From the NCBI RefSeq assembly GCF_017307055.1, contig NZ_JAFLEQ010000008.1, positions 182,384 to 228,915 of the forward strand: a stretch of DNA of 46,532 nucleotides, given 5' to 3'. Each line of letters starts with the position of its first letter. Position 1 is the first letter of the stretch. The notes beneath the pieces were generated by a model. That model made no database searches. It saw only the letters and a list, made by a program, of their open reading frames with translations, and was not told where the DNA came from. This document shows positions 7,695-15,963 of the stretch, piece by piece. Source of the DNA: Corynebacterium mendelii (lineage in GTDB: Bacteria; Actinomycetota; Actinomycetes; Mycobacteriales; Mycobacteriaceae). A program made the translations under genes and the position numbers.

Positions 7695-9713
7695 ATGAGC
7701 AACCACGCAAAAAACGAAGCCATCGACTTCACCGTGACCGACTTCACCCAGCCGGCCAGCTGTGTGCCGGATGTCCGGATCGGTTCGATTCTCGACGATC
7801 ACGGCCCGAAGCATGTCCGCATGCGCGAAGCCTGGGATGACCAGAAGGACCACTACAATCTGGTCTCCCCGCTCAACCGCCGGAAGTTCCGGATTCTGGT
7901 TATCGGTACCGGCCTGGCCGGTGCGGGTGCGGCTGCGGCGTTGGGCGAGTTGGGCTATGACGTCAAGGCGTTCACCTACCATGACGCCCCGCGTCGTGCG
8001 CACTCGATTGCCGCCCAGGGTGGCGTGAACTCCGCCCGCGGCAAGAAAGTCGACAACGACTCGGCGTACCGCCACTGCAAAGACACCGTCAAAGGCGGCG
8101 ACTACCGCTGCCGGGAGATCGACTGTTGGCGCCTGGCCTACGAGTCGGTGCGCGTGATCGACCACATGAACGCCATCGGCGCCCCCTTCGCCCGCGAATA
8201 CGGCGGCACCCTGGCGACCCGTTCATTCGGTGGCGTGCAGGTCTCCCGCACCTACTACACCCGCGGCCAGACGGGCCAGCAGCTGCAGCTGTCGGCGGCG
8301 TCCGCCCTGCAGCGCCAGATTCACGAGGGCACGGTCGAAATCTTCACCCACAATGAGATGGTTGATCTGATTGTGGTGGAAGAAGACGGCAAGAAGGTGT
8401 GCAAGGGCGCGGTGATGCGCAACCTGATCACCGGCGAGCTGAGCGCCCACACCGGGCACGCGGTGATTTTGTGCACCGGCGGCTACGGCAACGTCTACCA
8501 CATGTCGACCCTGGCGAAGAACTCCAACGCCTCGGCGATCATGCGCGCCTACGACCGCGGCGCCTACTTCGCTTCCCCGTCGTTCATCCAGTTCCACCCG
8601 ACCGGTCTCCCGGTCAACTCGGAATGGCAGTCCAAGACCATTTTGATGTCGGAGTCGCTGCGCAACGACGGCCGTGTCTGGTCGCCGAAGGAACCGAAAG
8701 ACGACCGGGATCCGAACACCATTCCGGAAGAGGAACGCGACTACTTCCTGGAGCGCCGCTACCCGGCCTTCGGCAACCTGGTGCCCCGCGACGTGGCCTC
8801 CCGCGCCATCTCCCAGCAGATCAACGCCGGTCTCGGTGTGGGCCCGATGCACAACTCGGCCTACCTCGACTTCCGCGACGCGATCAACCGGCTAGGCAAG
8901 GACAAGGTCAAGGAACGCTACTCCAACCTGTTCCAGATGTATGAGGAGACCATCGGCGAGGATCCCTACACCACCCCGATGCGTATCGCCCCCACCTGCC
9001 ACTTCACCATGGGTGGCCTGTGGAGCGACTTCAATATGATGACCTCGATCGAGGGGCTGTTCGCCGGCGGTGAGTCCGGTTGGACCTACCACGGTGCGAA
9101 CCGTCTGGGCGCGAACTCCCTGCTGTCGGCCTCCGTTGACGGCTGGTTCACCCTGCCGTTCTCGGTCCCGAACTACCTGGGTCCGCTGCTGGGCACCGAG
9201 CGGCTGGCGGAGGATGATCCGGCCGCCACCGCCGCCATCCAGCGCGCCCAGGCCCGCATCGACAAACTGATGGGCATCCAGGGCACCCACGGTGCGGAGC
9301 ACTTCCACCGCAGGCTCGGTGAAATCCTCTACTTCTCCTGTGGTGTGGCCCGCAACGTCGAGGATCTGAAAAAGGGTATCGACAACATCCGGAAACTCCG
9401 CGAGGACTTCTGGTCGGACCTGTTTATCCCCGGCGGCAAAGAAGAGATGAACCAGCAGCTCGAGTACGCCAACCGGGTGGCCGACTACATCGACCTCGGT
9501 GAGCTGATGTGCATCGACGCCCTGGACCGCGACGAGTCCTGCGGCGCGCACTACCGCGACGACCACCTGTCCGACGACGGTGAGGCCGAACGCGACGACG
9601 AGCACTGGTGCTTCGTCTCCGCGTGGGAGCCCGGCGAGAACCACACGTTCATCCGCCACGCAGAGCCCCTCGCCTTCGATTCCATCCCGCTCATGACAAG
9701 GAACTACAAGTAA
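7695..9713 (+). CDS. sdhA: Succinate dehydrogenase flavoprotein subunit
   Basis: Catalytic subunit oxidising succinate to fumarate, 672 residues. The dinucleotide fold reads GTGLAGAGAAAALGELGYDV (71-90), and the covalent FAD site is His103 in RAHSIAAQGGVNSARG. FHPTG and the catalytic Arg region APTCHFTMGG are present, as is the C-terminal fold DRDESCGAHYRDD. The ATG is preceded by AAGAAGGAA. It lies 32 bases after sdhC, and its stop TAA overlaps the sdhB start (TAATG), so the two are translationally coupled. The family length is normal. Confidence 0.96.
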   Translation: MSNHAKNEAIDFTVTDFTQPASCVPDVRIGSILDDHGPKHVRMREAWDDQKDHYNLVSPLNRRKFRILVIGTGLAGAGAAAALGELGYDVKAFTYHDAPRRAHSIAAQGGVNSARGKKVDNDSAYRHCKDTVKGGDYRCREIDCWRLAYESVRVIDHMNAIGAPFAREYGGTLATRSFGGVQVSRTYYTRGQTGQQLQLSAASALQRQIHEGTVEIFTHNEMVDLIVVEEDGKKVCKGAVMRNLITGELSAHTGHAVILCTGGYGNVYHMSTLAKNSNASAIMRAYDRGAYFASPSFIQFHPTGLPVNSEWQSKTILMSESLRNDGRVWSPKEPKDDRDPNTIPEEERDYFLERRYPAFGNLVPRDVASRAISQQINAGLGVGPMHNSAYLDFRDAINRLGKDKVKERYSNLFQMYEETIGEDPYTTPMRIAPTCHFTMGGLWSDFNMMTSIEGLFAGGESGWTYHGANRLGANSLLSASVDGWFTLPFSVPNYLGPLLGTERLAEDDPAATAAIQRAQARIDKLMGIQGTHGAEHFHRRLGEILYFSCGVARNVEDLKKGIDNIRKLREDFWSDLFIPGGKEEMNQQLEYANRVADYIDLGELMCIDALDRDESCGAHYRDDHLSDDGEAERDDEHWCFVSAWEPGENHTFIRHAEPLAFDSIPLMTRNYK

Positions 9714-10462
9714 TGAAACTGCATCTTGAGATCTGGCGTCAGGCAGGACCCAACGACGAAGGGCACTTCGAGTCCATCGACGTTCCCGACGCTGTCGAGC
9801 AAATGTCCATCCTGGAGCTGCTCGACCACGTCAACTCCGGTCTCGTCGAGGCCGGGAAAGAACCCTTCGCTTTCGCCTCCGACTGCCGTGAAGGCATCTG
9901 CGGCACCTGTGGCCTGTACGTCAACGGCCGTCCCCACGGACCGGAGAAAAACAAGCCCGCCTGCCAGCAGCGTCTGTACAGCTACTCTGACGGCGACACC
10001 ATCAAACTGGAGCCGTTCCGCTCCAAGGCCTACCCGGTCATCAAAGACATGATTGTGGACCGTTCCGCACTGGACCGGGTCATGCAGCAGGGCGGTTATG
10101 TCACCGTCAACGCCGGCACCGCACCGGATGCCGACACCCTGCACATGAACTTCCAGACCGCGGAAGCCGCCCTGGACCATGCCGCCTGTATCGGCTGCGG
10201 CGCCTGTGTCGCCGCCTGCCCCAACGGTGCCGCGCACCTGTTCACCGGCGCGAAACTGGTTCACCTGTCGATGATGCCGATGGGCAAGGAAGAGCGCGGC
10301 AAACGCGCCCGGCAGATGGTTGACGAGTTGGAAACCAACTTCGGCCCCTGTTCGCTGTACGGCGAATGCGCCGATGTCTGCCCCGCCGCGATTCCCCTGA
10401 CCGCTGTTGCGTCGATCAACAAGGAACGCGCCCGGGCCGCTTTCCGCGCCAAGGACGACTAG
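9713..10462 (+). CDS. sdhB: Succinate dehydrogenase iron-sulfur subunit
   Basis: Electron-transfer subunit, 249 residues. The [2Fe-2S] ligands lie in DCREGICGTC (Cys58, 63, 66) with Cys84 in KPAC. The second half carries ferredoxin-like CIGCGACVAACPNG and CSLYGECADVCPA for the [4Fe-4S] and [3Fe-4S] clusters. ATG 9713 is used; the frame is open further upstream inside sdhA, but MKLHLEIWRQ is the conserved N terminus and the ATG overlaps the sdhA stop codon. AAGGA lies about 12 bases upstream. It is the last gene of the operon. Confidence 0.96.
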   Translation: MKLHLEIWRQAGPNDEGHFESIDVPDAVEQMSILELLDHVNSGLVEAGKEPFAFASDCREGICGTCGLYVNGRPHGPEKNKPACQQRLYSYSDGDTIKLEPFRSKAYPVIKDMIVDRSALDRVMQQGGYVTVNAGTAPDADTLHMNFQTAEAALDHAACIGCGACVAACPNGAAHLFTGAKLVHLSMMPMGKEERGKRARQMVDELETNFGPCSLYGECADVCPAAIPLTAVASINKERARAAFRAKDD

Positions 10463-10653
10463 GCCACGACGGTTCGTCCACCCCGGCGGCATGTGCGGGA
10501 GGCTGCACACACCGTATCCCCCCTTCCCGCCGCCGGGCTGGCCCCACTGTCTCCCACAGGCCGGCATGACCGGTTTCGTGTGCACCGCCGGCGGCGGATG
10601 GTTTCCCACCCGCCCCCGGCAGGCCACCGTAGCAGGCAGCCACCTCCAATGCG

Positions 10654-10689
10654 GTTCCCCGGCACCATCGTCACCAGGTGCCGGGGAAC
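10654..10689. terminator. Long hairpin downstream of sdhCAB
   Basis: Perfect 13-base-pair stem GTTCCCCGGCACC / GGTGCCGGGGAAC with a 10-base loop. It is 190 bases after sdhB and lacks a T-run, so it may be a factor-assisted terminator or an mRNA 3' stabiliser. The 10463-10968 gap otherwise holds only the candidate promoter at 10804. Confidence 0.5.
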
Positions 10690-10803
10690 TGTCATCTTAG
10701 CTGTGTGCCCCCGGACCGCCGGGAGCGCACCGCGGTCTTGTTCCCACCCGCCGGAGGCTTCACTATTTTCCCGTTATGATGCGCGTTTCCGGCGCAGACA
10801 AAC

Positions 10804-10809
10804 TATACT
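10804..10809 (+). promoter_or_regulatory. Candidate -10 element TATACT
   Basis: A good corynebacterial -10 (TATACT) lies ahead of the small membrane-protein gene at 10969. No clear -35 element is seen, which is common in the genus. Confidence 0.35.
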
Positions 10810-10968
10810 GTTACTAGCCGTATCCATGATCGGCACCGCGCCGCGGCGCACAGCGGACAACCGGATACAGCACCTGTGACAGATTCACATCCATCAGGCA
10901 GTCGGCCGGTCCAGCCGGGACGGCTGCGATGGGCCGATGACGATGTAAGAAAGGGCGACCCCAAGGAC

Positions 10969-11319
10969 ATGTCTTCCCACGCAGCAGCGGACAACCGCGA
11001 CGCCACCTACCCCGCTTTCGACGGCGAACCCCACTACCTGGAGGGCTACCGTCCCTCCTCCTACGATTCCCCGCACTCCTCGTTGAATTTGGCGGGAACC
11101 TGGGTTGGTATGGGACTCATCCTCAGCTCGGTTGTCGGTATCGGCATCTGGGTTTTTGCCCTCGGCGCGAAAAGCGTCGGCTCCCAGGACAGCTGGGGAC
11201 TGTTCACCATCATCGGTGTCATCTTCATGCTGGCCTGCTGGATCGTCGGCGCAGCGTTGATCCACCACTCCCGCCGCCACTTCCGCGCCTACCGGGCACG
11301 CACCGGGCGGACGATGTAG
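10969..11319 (+). CDS. Small two-helix membrane protein downstream of sdhCAB
   Basis: Unrecognised membrane protein of 116 residues from ATG 10969. A hydrophilic N-terminal third is followed by two hydrophobic segments (around SLNLAGTWVGMGLILSSVVG and the IIGVIFMLACWIVGAALI stretch) and a basic C terminus HHSRRHFRAYRARTGR, predicting both ends in the cytoplasm. The frame is also open from GTG 10876 (147 residues); the shorter start is preferred because the extra N terminus looks non-coding, but neither start has ideal ribosome-site spacing. A hypothetical protein occupies this position in C. glutamicum too, from memory. Function unknown. Confidence 0.6.
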   Translation: MSSHAAADNRDATYPAFDGEPHYLEGYRPSSYDSPHSSLNLAGTWVGMGLILSSVVGIGIWVFALGAKSVGSQDSWGLFTIIGVIFMLACWIVGAALIHHSRRHFRAYRARTGRTM

Positions 11320-11456
11320 CAACCCGGTAAAAAACCGGTTGCCGTCACGCCCTGCGGACCGGGTCCTCCGGTCCTGTCGCACCCCGGTGGACCGCCGGAT
11401 GGAAAACCCCGACCACACACCGGCTGGACGATATCTGCCACAGCAGTCGTGTCTGA

Positions 11457-11497
11457 CCGCTGCACCCCTCCCCACGAGGCGGCTGCAGCGGTTTTTT
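11457..11497 (+). terminator. Intrinsic terminator
   Basis: Stem CCGCTGCA / TGCAGCGG (11457-11464 with 11484-11491) followed by TTTTTT. It ends the transcript of the small membrane-protein gene. The remaining gap 11320-11678 shows a short CAACC/GGTTG repeat near 11321 and nothing else. Confidence 0.65.
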
Positions 11498-11678
11498 CAT
11501 ATCTGCAGTTAAAAAAAACAACACCGGACAGGCCACCCCGCATGTCGGACACCGCCCTCACCGACACGTGTGTTCCCACCTATCCGGGGGAGAGGTGTGT
11601 CACAGGCGGCGCCCCGCGGCCGGATATGGCCGGTTGTGCGGCGGGCGCCGGCCGGTGGGGCCGCTAGGGTGGGCGGGC

Positions 11679-11768
11679 ATGTCGCGAAATATTATCTATG
11701 TGCTCATGACCATTCTCACCGTGTTGGTGGCCGCCGGGTTTTTCAAAGCGGGGCTGGCCATGATGTGA
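11679..11768 (+). CDS. 29-residue single-helix membrane peptide
   Basis: Very short frame, MSRNIIYVLMTILTV followed by LVAAGFFKAGLAMM. A single hydrophobic helix follows a basic N terminus, so it should insert in the membrane with its N terminus inside. An AGGGTGGG purine stretch (about 11665-11672) precedes ATG 11679. It lies 90 bases upstream of the DUF445 membrane-protein gene on the same strand. The composition and length are those of known small membrane peptides, but I do not recognise the family. Confidence 0.45.
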   Translation: MSRNIIYVLMTILTVLVAAGFFKAGLAMM

Positions 11769-11858
11769 CGCACCCGGCGTTTCGCCGGGGCTCCGGCGCT
11801 GCCCGCCGGTCGGCGGGGTGCCGGTATCCGGGGCACCGGCGATGGGGATAATGGTTGC

Positions 11859-13199
11859 ATGGGCGCCGATTACCGCAACAGCAACCCGAAACCCGCACTG
11901 TCGACAGTGCCCGGCCCACCGCCGGCCGAACAGGCCCGCCGCCGTGACGAGCTGACCCACCACAAGCGGCTGGCCTTGGGGCTGCTGATCGTGGCCGCGG
12001 TGGTCTACATCGCCTGCCAGGTCATCGCGCACACCGCCGAGCTGGGGGCCGGCGCCAGTTGGTGGGTGGGGCTGATCCGCACCGGCGCGGAAGCAGGCAT
12101 GGTCGGCGGCCTGGCCGACTGGTTTGCCGTGACCGCTTTGTTCCGGCACCCGTTGGGGCTGCCGATTCCGCACACCGCGATCGTGAAAACGAACAAGGAC
12201 CGCATCGGCCGGTCACTGGCCGGATTCGTCGGCGAGAACTTCCTCAACGCCGAGCTGATCATTGACCGCCTGCAGAAGATGAACGTTCCCACCGACATCG
12301 GCAGGTGGCTGGCCACCCCCGGCAATGCCGAGCTGTGCAGCCGGAAAGTCGGGGAAGCCATCGTGTGGGCGGTCAACAACACCGACGAGAAAGAAGTGAC
12401 GGCCATCATCAAGTCGGCGGTGGTCGACAAAGCAGCCGAACCCGCCTGGGGCCCGCCCGCGGGCCGCCTGCTGGAACAGCTGATCGCCGAAGGGCACACC
12501 GAACCGGTCATTGAACAGTTCGCCGCCTGGCTGCACCGGCAGGCCCTGCGCAACCCGGGGTTTTTCGACCGGATCGTCGACGACAAACTGCCCGGTTGGG
12601 CGCCCGGATTCATGCACACCATCGCCGCCGACAAGCTCTACCGGGAAGTCATCGGCTTTACCGAGCAGATCGCCACCGACCCCACCCACGAGTTCCGCCG
12701 CCACCTGGCCCGCATCATCGCTGAATTCGCCGATGATCTGCAGCACAACGACCGCACCATCGCCAAGGTTGAACAACTCAAACAAGAGGTCCTGGCCAGC
12801 CGGGCGGTGACCGATCTCCCGGCGGTGATGTGGCAGTCCATCGCCGGCAACCTCAACACCCAGGCCAGCGACAGCACCTCGCTGCTGCGCACCAAAATCA
12901 CCGCCTGGCTGGTGACATTCGGCAATGCTTTGCTCGATGACACCGCACGGCGCAGGTGGCTGGACACCCTGATCACCAAAGGTGCCAGATTCATCACCGA
13001 AAACTACGGTGACAATCTCACCAGCCTGATCAGCGACACCATCGCCGGCTGGGACACCGACGAAACCGTCGACAAAATCGAGCTGATGGTCGGCAAGGAC
13101 CTGCAGTACATCCGCATGAACGGCACCATCGTCGGCTCCCTGGCGGGTGTGGCCATCTACCTGTTGTCCTCCCTGGCGGTCCTGGTGGCCGGTGCCTGA
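11859..13199 (+). CDS. DUF445 family membrane protein
   Basis: 446-residue protein of the DUF445/YjiN-like family. A hydrophobic segment near residues 30-50 (LALGLLIVAAVVYIACQVIA) is followed by the family hallmark GGLADWFAVTALFRHPLGLPIPHTAIV. A long helical, charged middle region follows, and the C terminus has a second membrane segment (GSLAGVAIYLLSSLAVLVAG). Both ends are therefore anchored and the helical body lies on one side of the membrane. ATG 11859 gives the expected family N terminus. Function unknown in all members I recall. Confidence 0.88.
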   Translation: MGADYRNSNPKPALSTVPGPPPAEQARRRDELTHHKRLALGLLIVAAVVYIACQVIAHTAELGAGASWWVGLIRTGAEAGMVGGLADWFAVTALFRHPLGLPIPHTAIVKTNKDRIGRSLAGFVGENFLNAELIIDRLQKMNVPTDIGRWLATPGNAELCSRKVGEAIVWAVNNTDEKEVTAIIKSAVVDKAAEPAWGPPAGRLLEQLIAEGHTEPVIEQFAAWLHRQALRNPGFFDRIVDDKLPGWAPGFMHTIAADKLYREVIGFTEQIATDPTHEFRRHLARIIAEFADDLQHNDRTIAKVEQLKQEVLASRAVTDLPAVMWQSIAGNLNTQASDSTSLLRTKITAWLVTFGNALLDDTARRRWLDTLITKGARFITENYGDNLTSLISDTIAGWDTDETVDKIELMVGKDLQYIRMNGTIVGSLAGVAIYLLSSLAVLVAGA

Positions 13200-13325
13200 G
13201 ATGCCCAACCTGGGTTTCCCGGCGGCGATCACGGCGGCTACACTGGTCGGACGCGGCCGGTGACCACCGGCTGGGCCGATACAGTCAACGACCAAATTTT
13301 TTCGGTGAAAGGCGGGCTGAGCCAC

Positions 13326-13616
13326 ATGAGCGACATCATTGCCTACATGTTCCTTCTCCGGGGGGTGATCCCGTACATTTTCGCCGTCGCCGGGGCCATT
13401 GGCGCAGCCCAGATCGCCGCCACCCGCGAGGATGCCTTTGAAGCGGCCAACCGCAAACCCAAATGGTTCTGGTTCGCCATGGTCGCCGGTTCCTCACTGG
13501 CGATGGTTTTGGGTGTCTGGCTGATCAACATCATCGCCCTGGTGATCCTGGGCGTCTATTTCTTCGACGTGCGCCCCCAGATCAAATCGATCCTCGACGG
13601 CAGTAGCTCCTGGTAG
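13326..13616 (+). CDS. DUF2516 family membrane protein
   Basis: 96-residue protein with two or three hydrophobic segments separated by TREDAFEAANRKPKWFW, the characteristic loop of the actinobacterial DUF2516 family. A C-terminal VRPQIKSI follows the last helix. The frame is open from GTG 13260, but that adds 22 unconserved residues; ATG 13326 gives the family length. AAAGGCGGG lies 10-18 bases upstream. It sits 126 bases after the DUF445 gene and ahead of a strong terminator, so they may share a transcript. Function unknown. Confidence 0.7.
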   Translation: MSDIIAYMFLLRGVIPYIFAVAGAIGAAQIAATREDAFEAANRKPKWFWFAMVAGSSLAMVLGVWLINIIALVILGVYFFDVRPQIKSILDGSSSW

Positions 13617-13655
13617 GACAGCACCGGCCGCCAACACTTCACGCAACACCACCAA

Positions 13656-13690
13656 GCCTGCTCCCCGCTGTGCGGGGCGCAGGCTTTTTG
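13656..13690 (+). terminator. Strong intrinsic terminator
   Basis: GCCTGC..CCCCGC pairs with GCGGGG..GCAGGC around a 3-base loop, followed by TTTTTG. It ends the DUF2516 transcript. From here to 13990 I see no gene and no recognised riboswitch. Confidence 0.85.
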
Positions 13691-13990
13691 CGTACCCGGC
13701 TGCCGGTGCGGGCGCCGTTGCACCGCGGGGCGGGGACATGCCTGATAAGACAGCGCGCGCAGGTGGTAGCACTGTCATTCGGGCTGTGCCGCATCACTGC
13801 TGCTTATTTTCCAAGCTGTGCGACACCCTGGGGGAGCTGACATCCGGGCTTTTTAAAGCCGAATCCGGATGCGCCGGCCACACAGCGCCCGGGGCGGAGG
13901 CACCCCGCCTTCTTCCATCTTCCCCACGGAAGTGCCGGATCAGTTGTCCGCGGGCGCACACGGCACCAGCGGCAGCGAATTCCTGAGAGA

Positions 13991-14045
13991 TTGACAGCAA
14001 AGGTAAGGCACTGCTACTTTTCTTATCGAGGGAACAGTCGATAAG
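13991..14045 (+). promoter_or_regulatory. Promoter and palindromic operator of the tetR-ECF operon
   Basis: A consensus TTGACA (13991-13996) and TACTTT (14015-14020) stand 18 bases apart. The -10 element is followed directly by a perfect inverted repeat, CTTATCGA (14022-14029) and TCGATAAG (14038-14045), separated by 8 bases. The repeat spans the expected transcription start and ends 12 bases before the TetR start codon. This is the classic position for autorepression. Confidence 0.7.
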
Positions 14046-14057
14046 GGGAGCAGGGAA

Positions 14058-14657
14058 ATGACCAGGCGACGATTGTCCAAAGAGGAAAGACGAAGTCAGA
14101 TTCAGCGGGCAGCCGCAGACATCATCCTGGAAAAGGGCTACGAGGCGACCACGATGGATGACGTCATCGAGAAAACGGGTATGTCCACCGGGGGTGTCTA
14201 CCACTACTACAAAAACGTGCACGACATCTTCTTCGACATCATGTCCGAGGGCCTTGACTACGCCGAGCACCGCAGCTTTGGCAATGAGCCGAAAAACGCG
14301 GGGACCTTCATCAACTATCAGATGGAAAAAATCTACGACGACAACGAGTACAAGGAACTTTTTTCCATCCTGCTCCAGGGACTCGGCCGCAATGCTGAAC
14401 TGCGGGCGATGTACCAAAAACTGAACCGCAAGTACGGAAGTATCGTGCACAGCGGTCTCGGGGGGAGCGGGATTGCGCCGGAGCTGTTGGAGGACCGTTT
14501 TCTGGTCTTTTTCGTTCACTCGCTCATGTTGGGCTACCAAGCCTTCGCACCACTGGGTGCGAAAGAAGAATTCAACGACAACAAAGACATCGTCGAAAAA
14601 ATGCTCACCGTCTACGTGGAAGAAAAACTTCGGGAAAAAGGAGAAAAACAGCCATGA
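14058..14657 (+). CDS. TetR family regulator of the ECF transporter operon
   Basis: 199-residue regulator. The N-terminal helix-turn-helix (about 30-52) reads ATTMDDVIEKTGMSTGGVYH, with the typical YHYYKN ending. The helical C-terminal part would bind a ligand and dimerise. The ATG has a purine-rich GGGGAGCAGGG upstream. Its stop codon overlaps the start of the S-component gene (ATGA), so it is co-transcribed and coupled with the transporter it probably controls. The perfect palindrome at 14022-14045 is the obvious operator. The ligand is probably the transported compound, which is an inference. Confidence 0.9.
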   Translation: MTRRRLSKEERRSQIQRAAADIILEKGYEATTMDDVIEKTGMSTGGVYHYYKNVHDIFFDIMSEGLDYAEHRSFGNEPKNAGTFINYQMEKIYDDNEYKELFSILLQGLGRNAELRAMYQKLNRKYGSIVHSGLGGSGIAPELLEDRFLVFFVHSLMLGYQAFAPLGAKEEFNDNKDIVEKMLTVYVEEKLREKGEKQP

Positions 14658-15253
14658 AGTTGAAAGATATCGTTATCGTCGCATTGCTTTCCGTCGTCGG
14701 CTTTGTCCTCAGCATGGCTGCCGGAATGGGCACGCAGGCACTGGGCACGTTCGGGGTATTTGTGCACGTCTCACTCGGAAGTATCCTGGTTGGCCCCATT
14801 TACTTTGTGATGTGCCACAAGGTTCCGGCACGTGGTGTCGTGGTGATCTACTACACCCTGGCCGGCATCATCTACAGCCTTATCGGGTTTGTGCCGATGC
14901 TCCCGGTCATGATTGCAGCTGGCCTGGTCGGTGAGCTTTGCATCTGGAGCCGTGCCAACTACACCGACGATCTGCGGCTGGGAATTTCCTACGTGGCTTC
15001 ACAGGTGATCTACGCTCTCCACGGGTTTTTCTTCATTCTTGTGCTCGGGGTGGAAGGCCTGGTCGATACGTTTCCGAATCTGTTCACCGAGGAGGCTGCC
15101 CAGCACGTCAAAGACACGTTCTTTGATCCGGCAACCATGGCGATCATCCTCGTGATTGAGCTTGTTGCCGCCTCGTTTGGTGCGTGGCTCGGCAGTGTCA
15201 TCAACGCCAAGTTTTTTGACGGCACGGGTGAACGGGAAAAGATCCTGTCATGA
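14654..15253 (+). CDS. ECF transporter S component (MptD / Trep_Strep family)
   Basis: Integral membrane protein of 199 residues with about five or six hydrophobic segments. The order and spacing of segments, starting MKLKDIVIVALLSVVGFVLS, and the AAFGAWLGSVINAKFF-like C terminus resemble the MptD/TIGR02185 substrate-specificity family. It begins inside the TetR stop codon and overlaps the T-component start. With the following two genes it makes a complete ECF-type importer. The family's substrates are largely unassigned. An S component of another family cannot be excluded without a search. Confidence 0.75.
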   Translation: MKLKDIVIVALLSVVGFVLSMAAGMGTQALGTFGVFVHVSLGSILVGPIYFVMCHKVPARGVVVIYYTLAGIIYSLIGFVPMLPVMIAAGLVGELCIWSRANYTDDLRLGISYVASQVIYALHGFFFILVLGVEGLVDTFPNLFTEEAAQHVKDTFFDPATMAIILVIELVAASFGAWLGSVINAKFFDGTGEREKILS

Positions 15254-15963
15254 CGGTCACTGGCAGTTGTCCTCCAAAACTGCCGGTGAAACCAATCACG
15301 ATCGGCGTACTCATTGTGGTCTACACGGCCATTGTGTTTTTCAGTTCAACGCTGCTCTATGTGATGATGCTGGCCTTGAGTTTTATGCTGCTTGGTCTGC
15401 TGCGGGGAAAGACAACACTACTGGCCTATGGGCTGGCGTACGGGGTGCTGTATGCCGGGGTCCGGCTGACTTCGGAGTTGTTGCCCATCACCGGATGGAT
15501 CGGTTCCGTCTACACCATGGCGCTTATCGCCATGAAACTCTATCCGTTGTGGATGCTGGCTGCCGTGCAGGCCAACTACGACACCTCCGTGCTCATCCAC
15601 TCGTTGAAAAAGCTCCGCCTGCCCACCGGGATGTGCATTGCGGTGGCGGTGTTCTTCCGCTTCGTTCCCGAATACAAACGCTATCTGCTCGCTATCCGGG
15701 AGGGAATGCGGGCGCGGAACATCACCCCGAACCCGATGCACCCGGTGGGGGCTGTTGAGCTGTTTCTGGTTCCCCTGATCTACAAGGCACTCGAAACCGG
15801 GGAAATGTTGACCTGTGCACTGATCACCAAGGGGATCGACTACGACTGCGAGAAGACATCGTATGTTGATCTCGGTTTTTCCTGGCGGGATGCTCTCGTG
15901 CTGGCCGCCGGTTTCTCACTCGCGGGAGGTGCACTATGGCAGAATCTGTCCGCGTTGGTTTAA
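15250..15963 (+). CDS. ECF transporter T component (EcfT/CbiQ)
   Basis: Scaffold membrane protein of 237 residues, four to five hydrophobic segments. The two cytoplasmic coupling motifs, normally Ala-Arg-Gly, appear as MRARNI (after AIREG) and LITKGIDY, slightly degenerate but in the expected places. RFVPEYKRYLLAIREGMRAR is typical for the family. The ATG overlaps the S-component stop codon (ATGA) and the 3' end overlaps the ATPase gene by 28 bases. It couples the S component to the ATPase below. Confidence 0.85.
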   Translation: MTVTGSCPPKLPVKPITIGVLIVVYTAIVFFSSTLLYVMMLALSFMLLGLLRGKTTLLAYGLAYGVLYAGVRLTSELLPITGWIGSVYTMALIAMKLYPLWMLAAVQANYDTSVLIHSLKKLRLPTGMCIAVAVFFRFVPEYKRYLLAIREGMRARNITPNPMHPVGAVELFLVPLIYKALETGEMLTCALITKGIDYDCEKTSYVDLGFSWRDALVLAAGFSLAGGALWQNLSALV

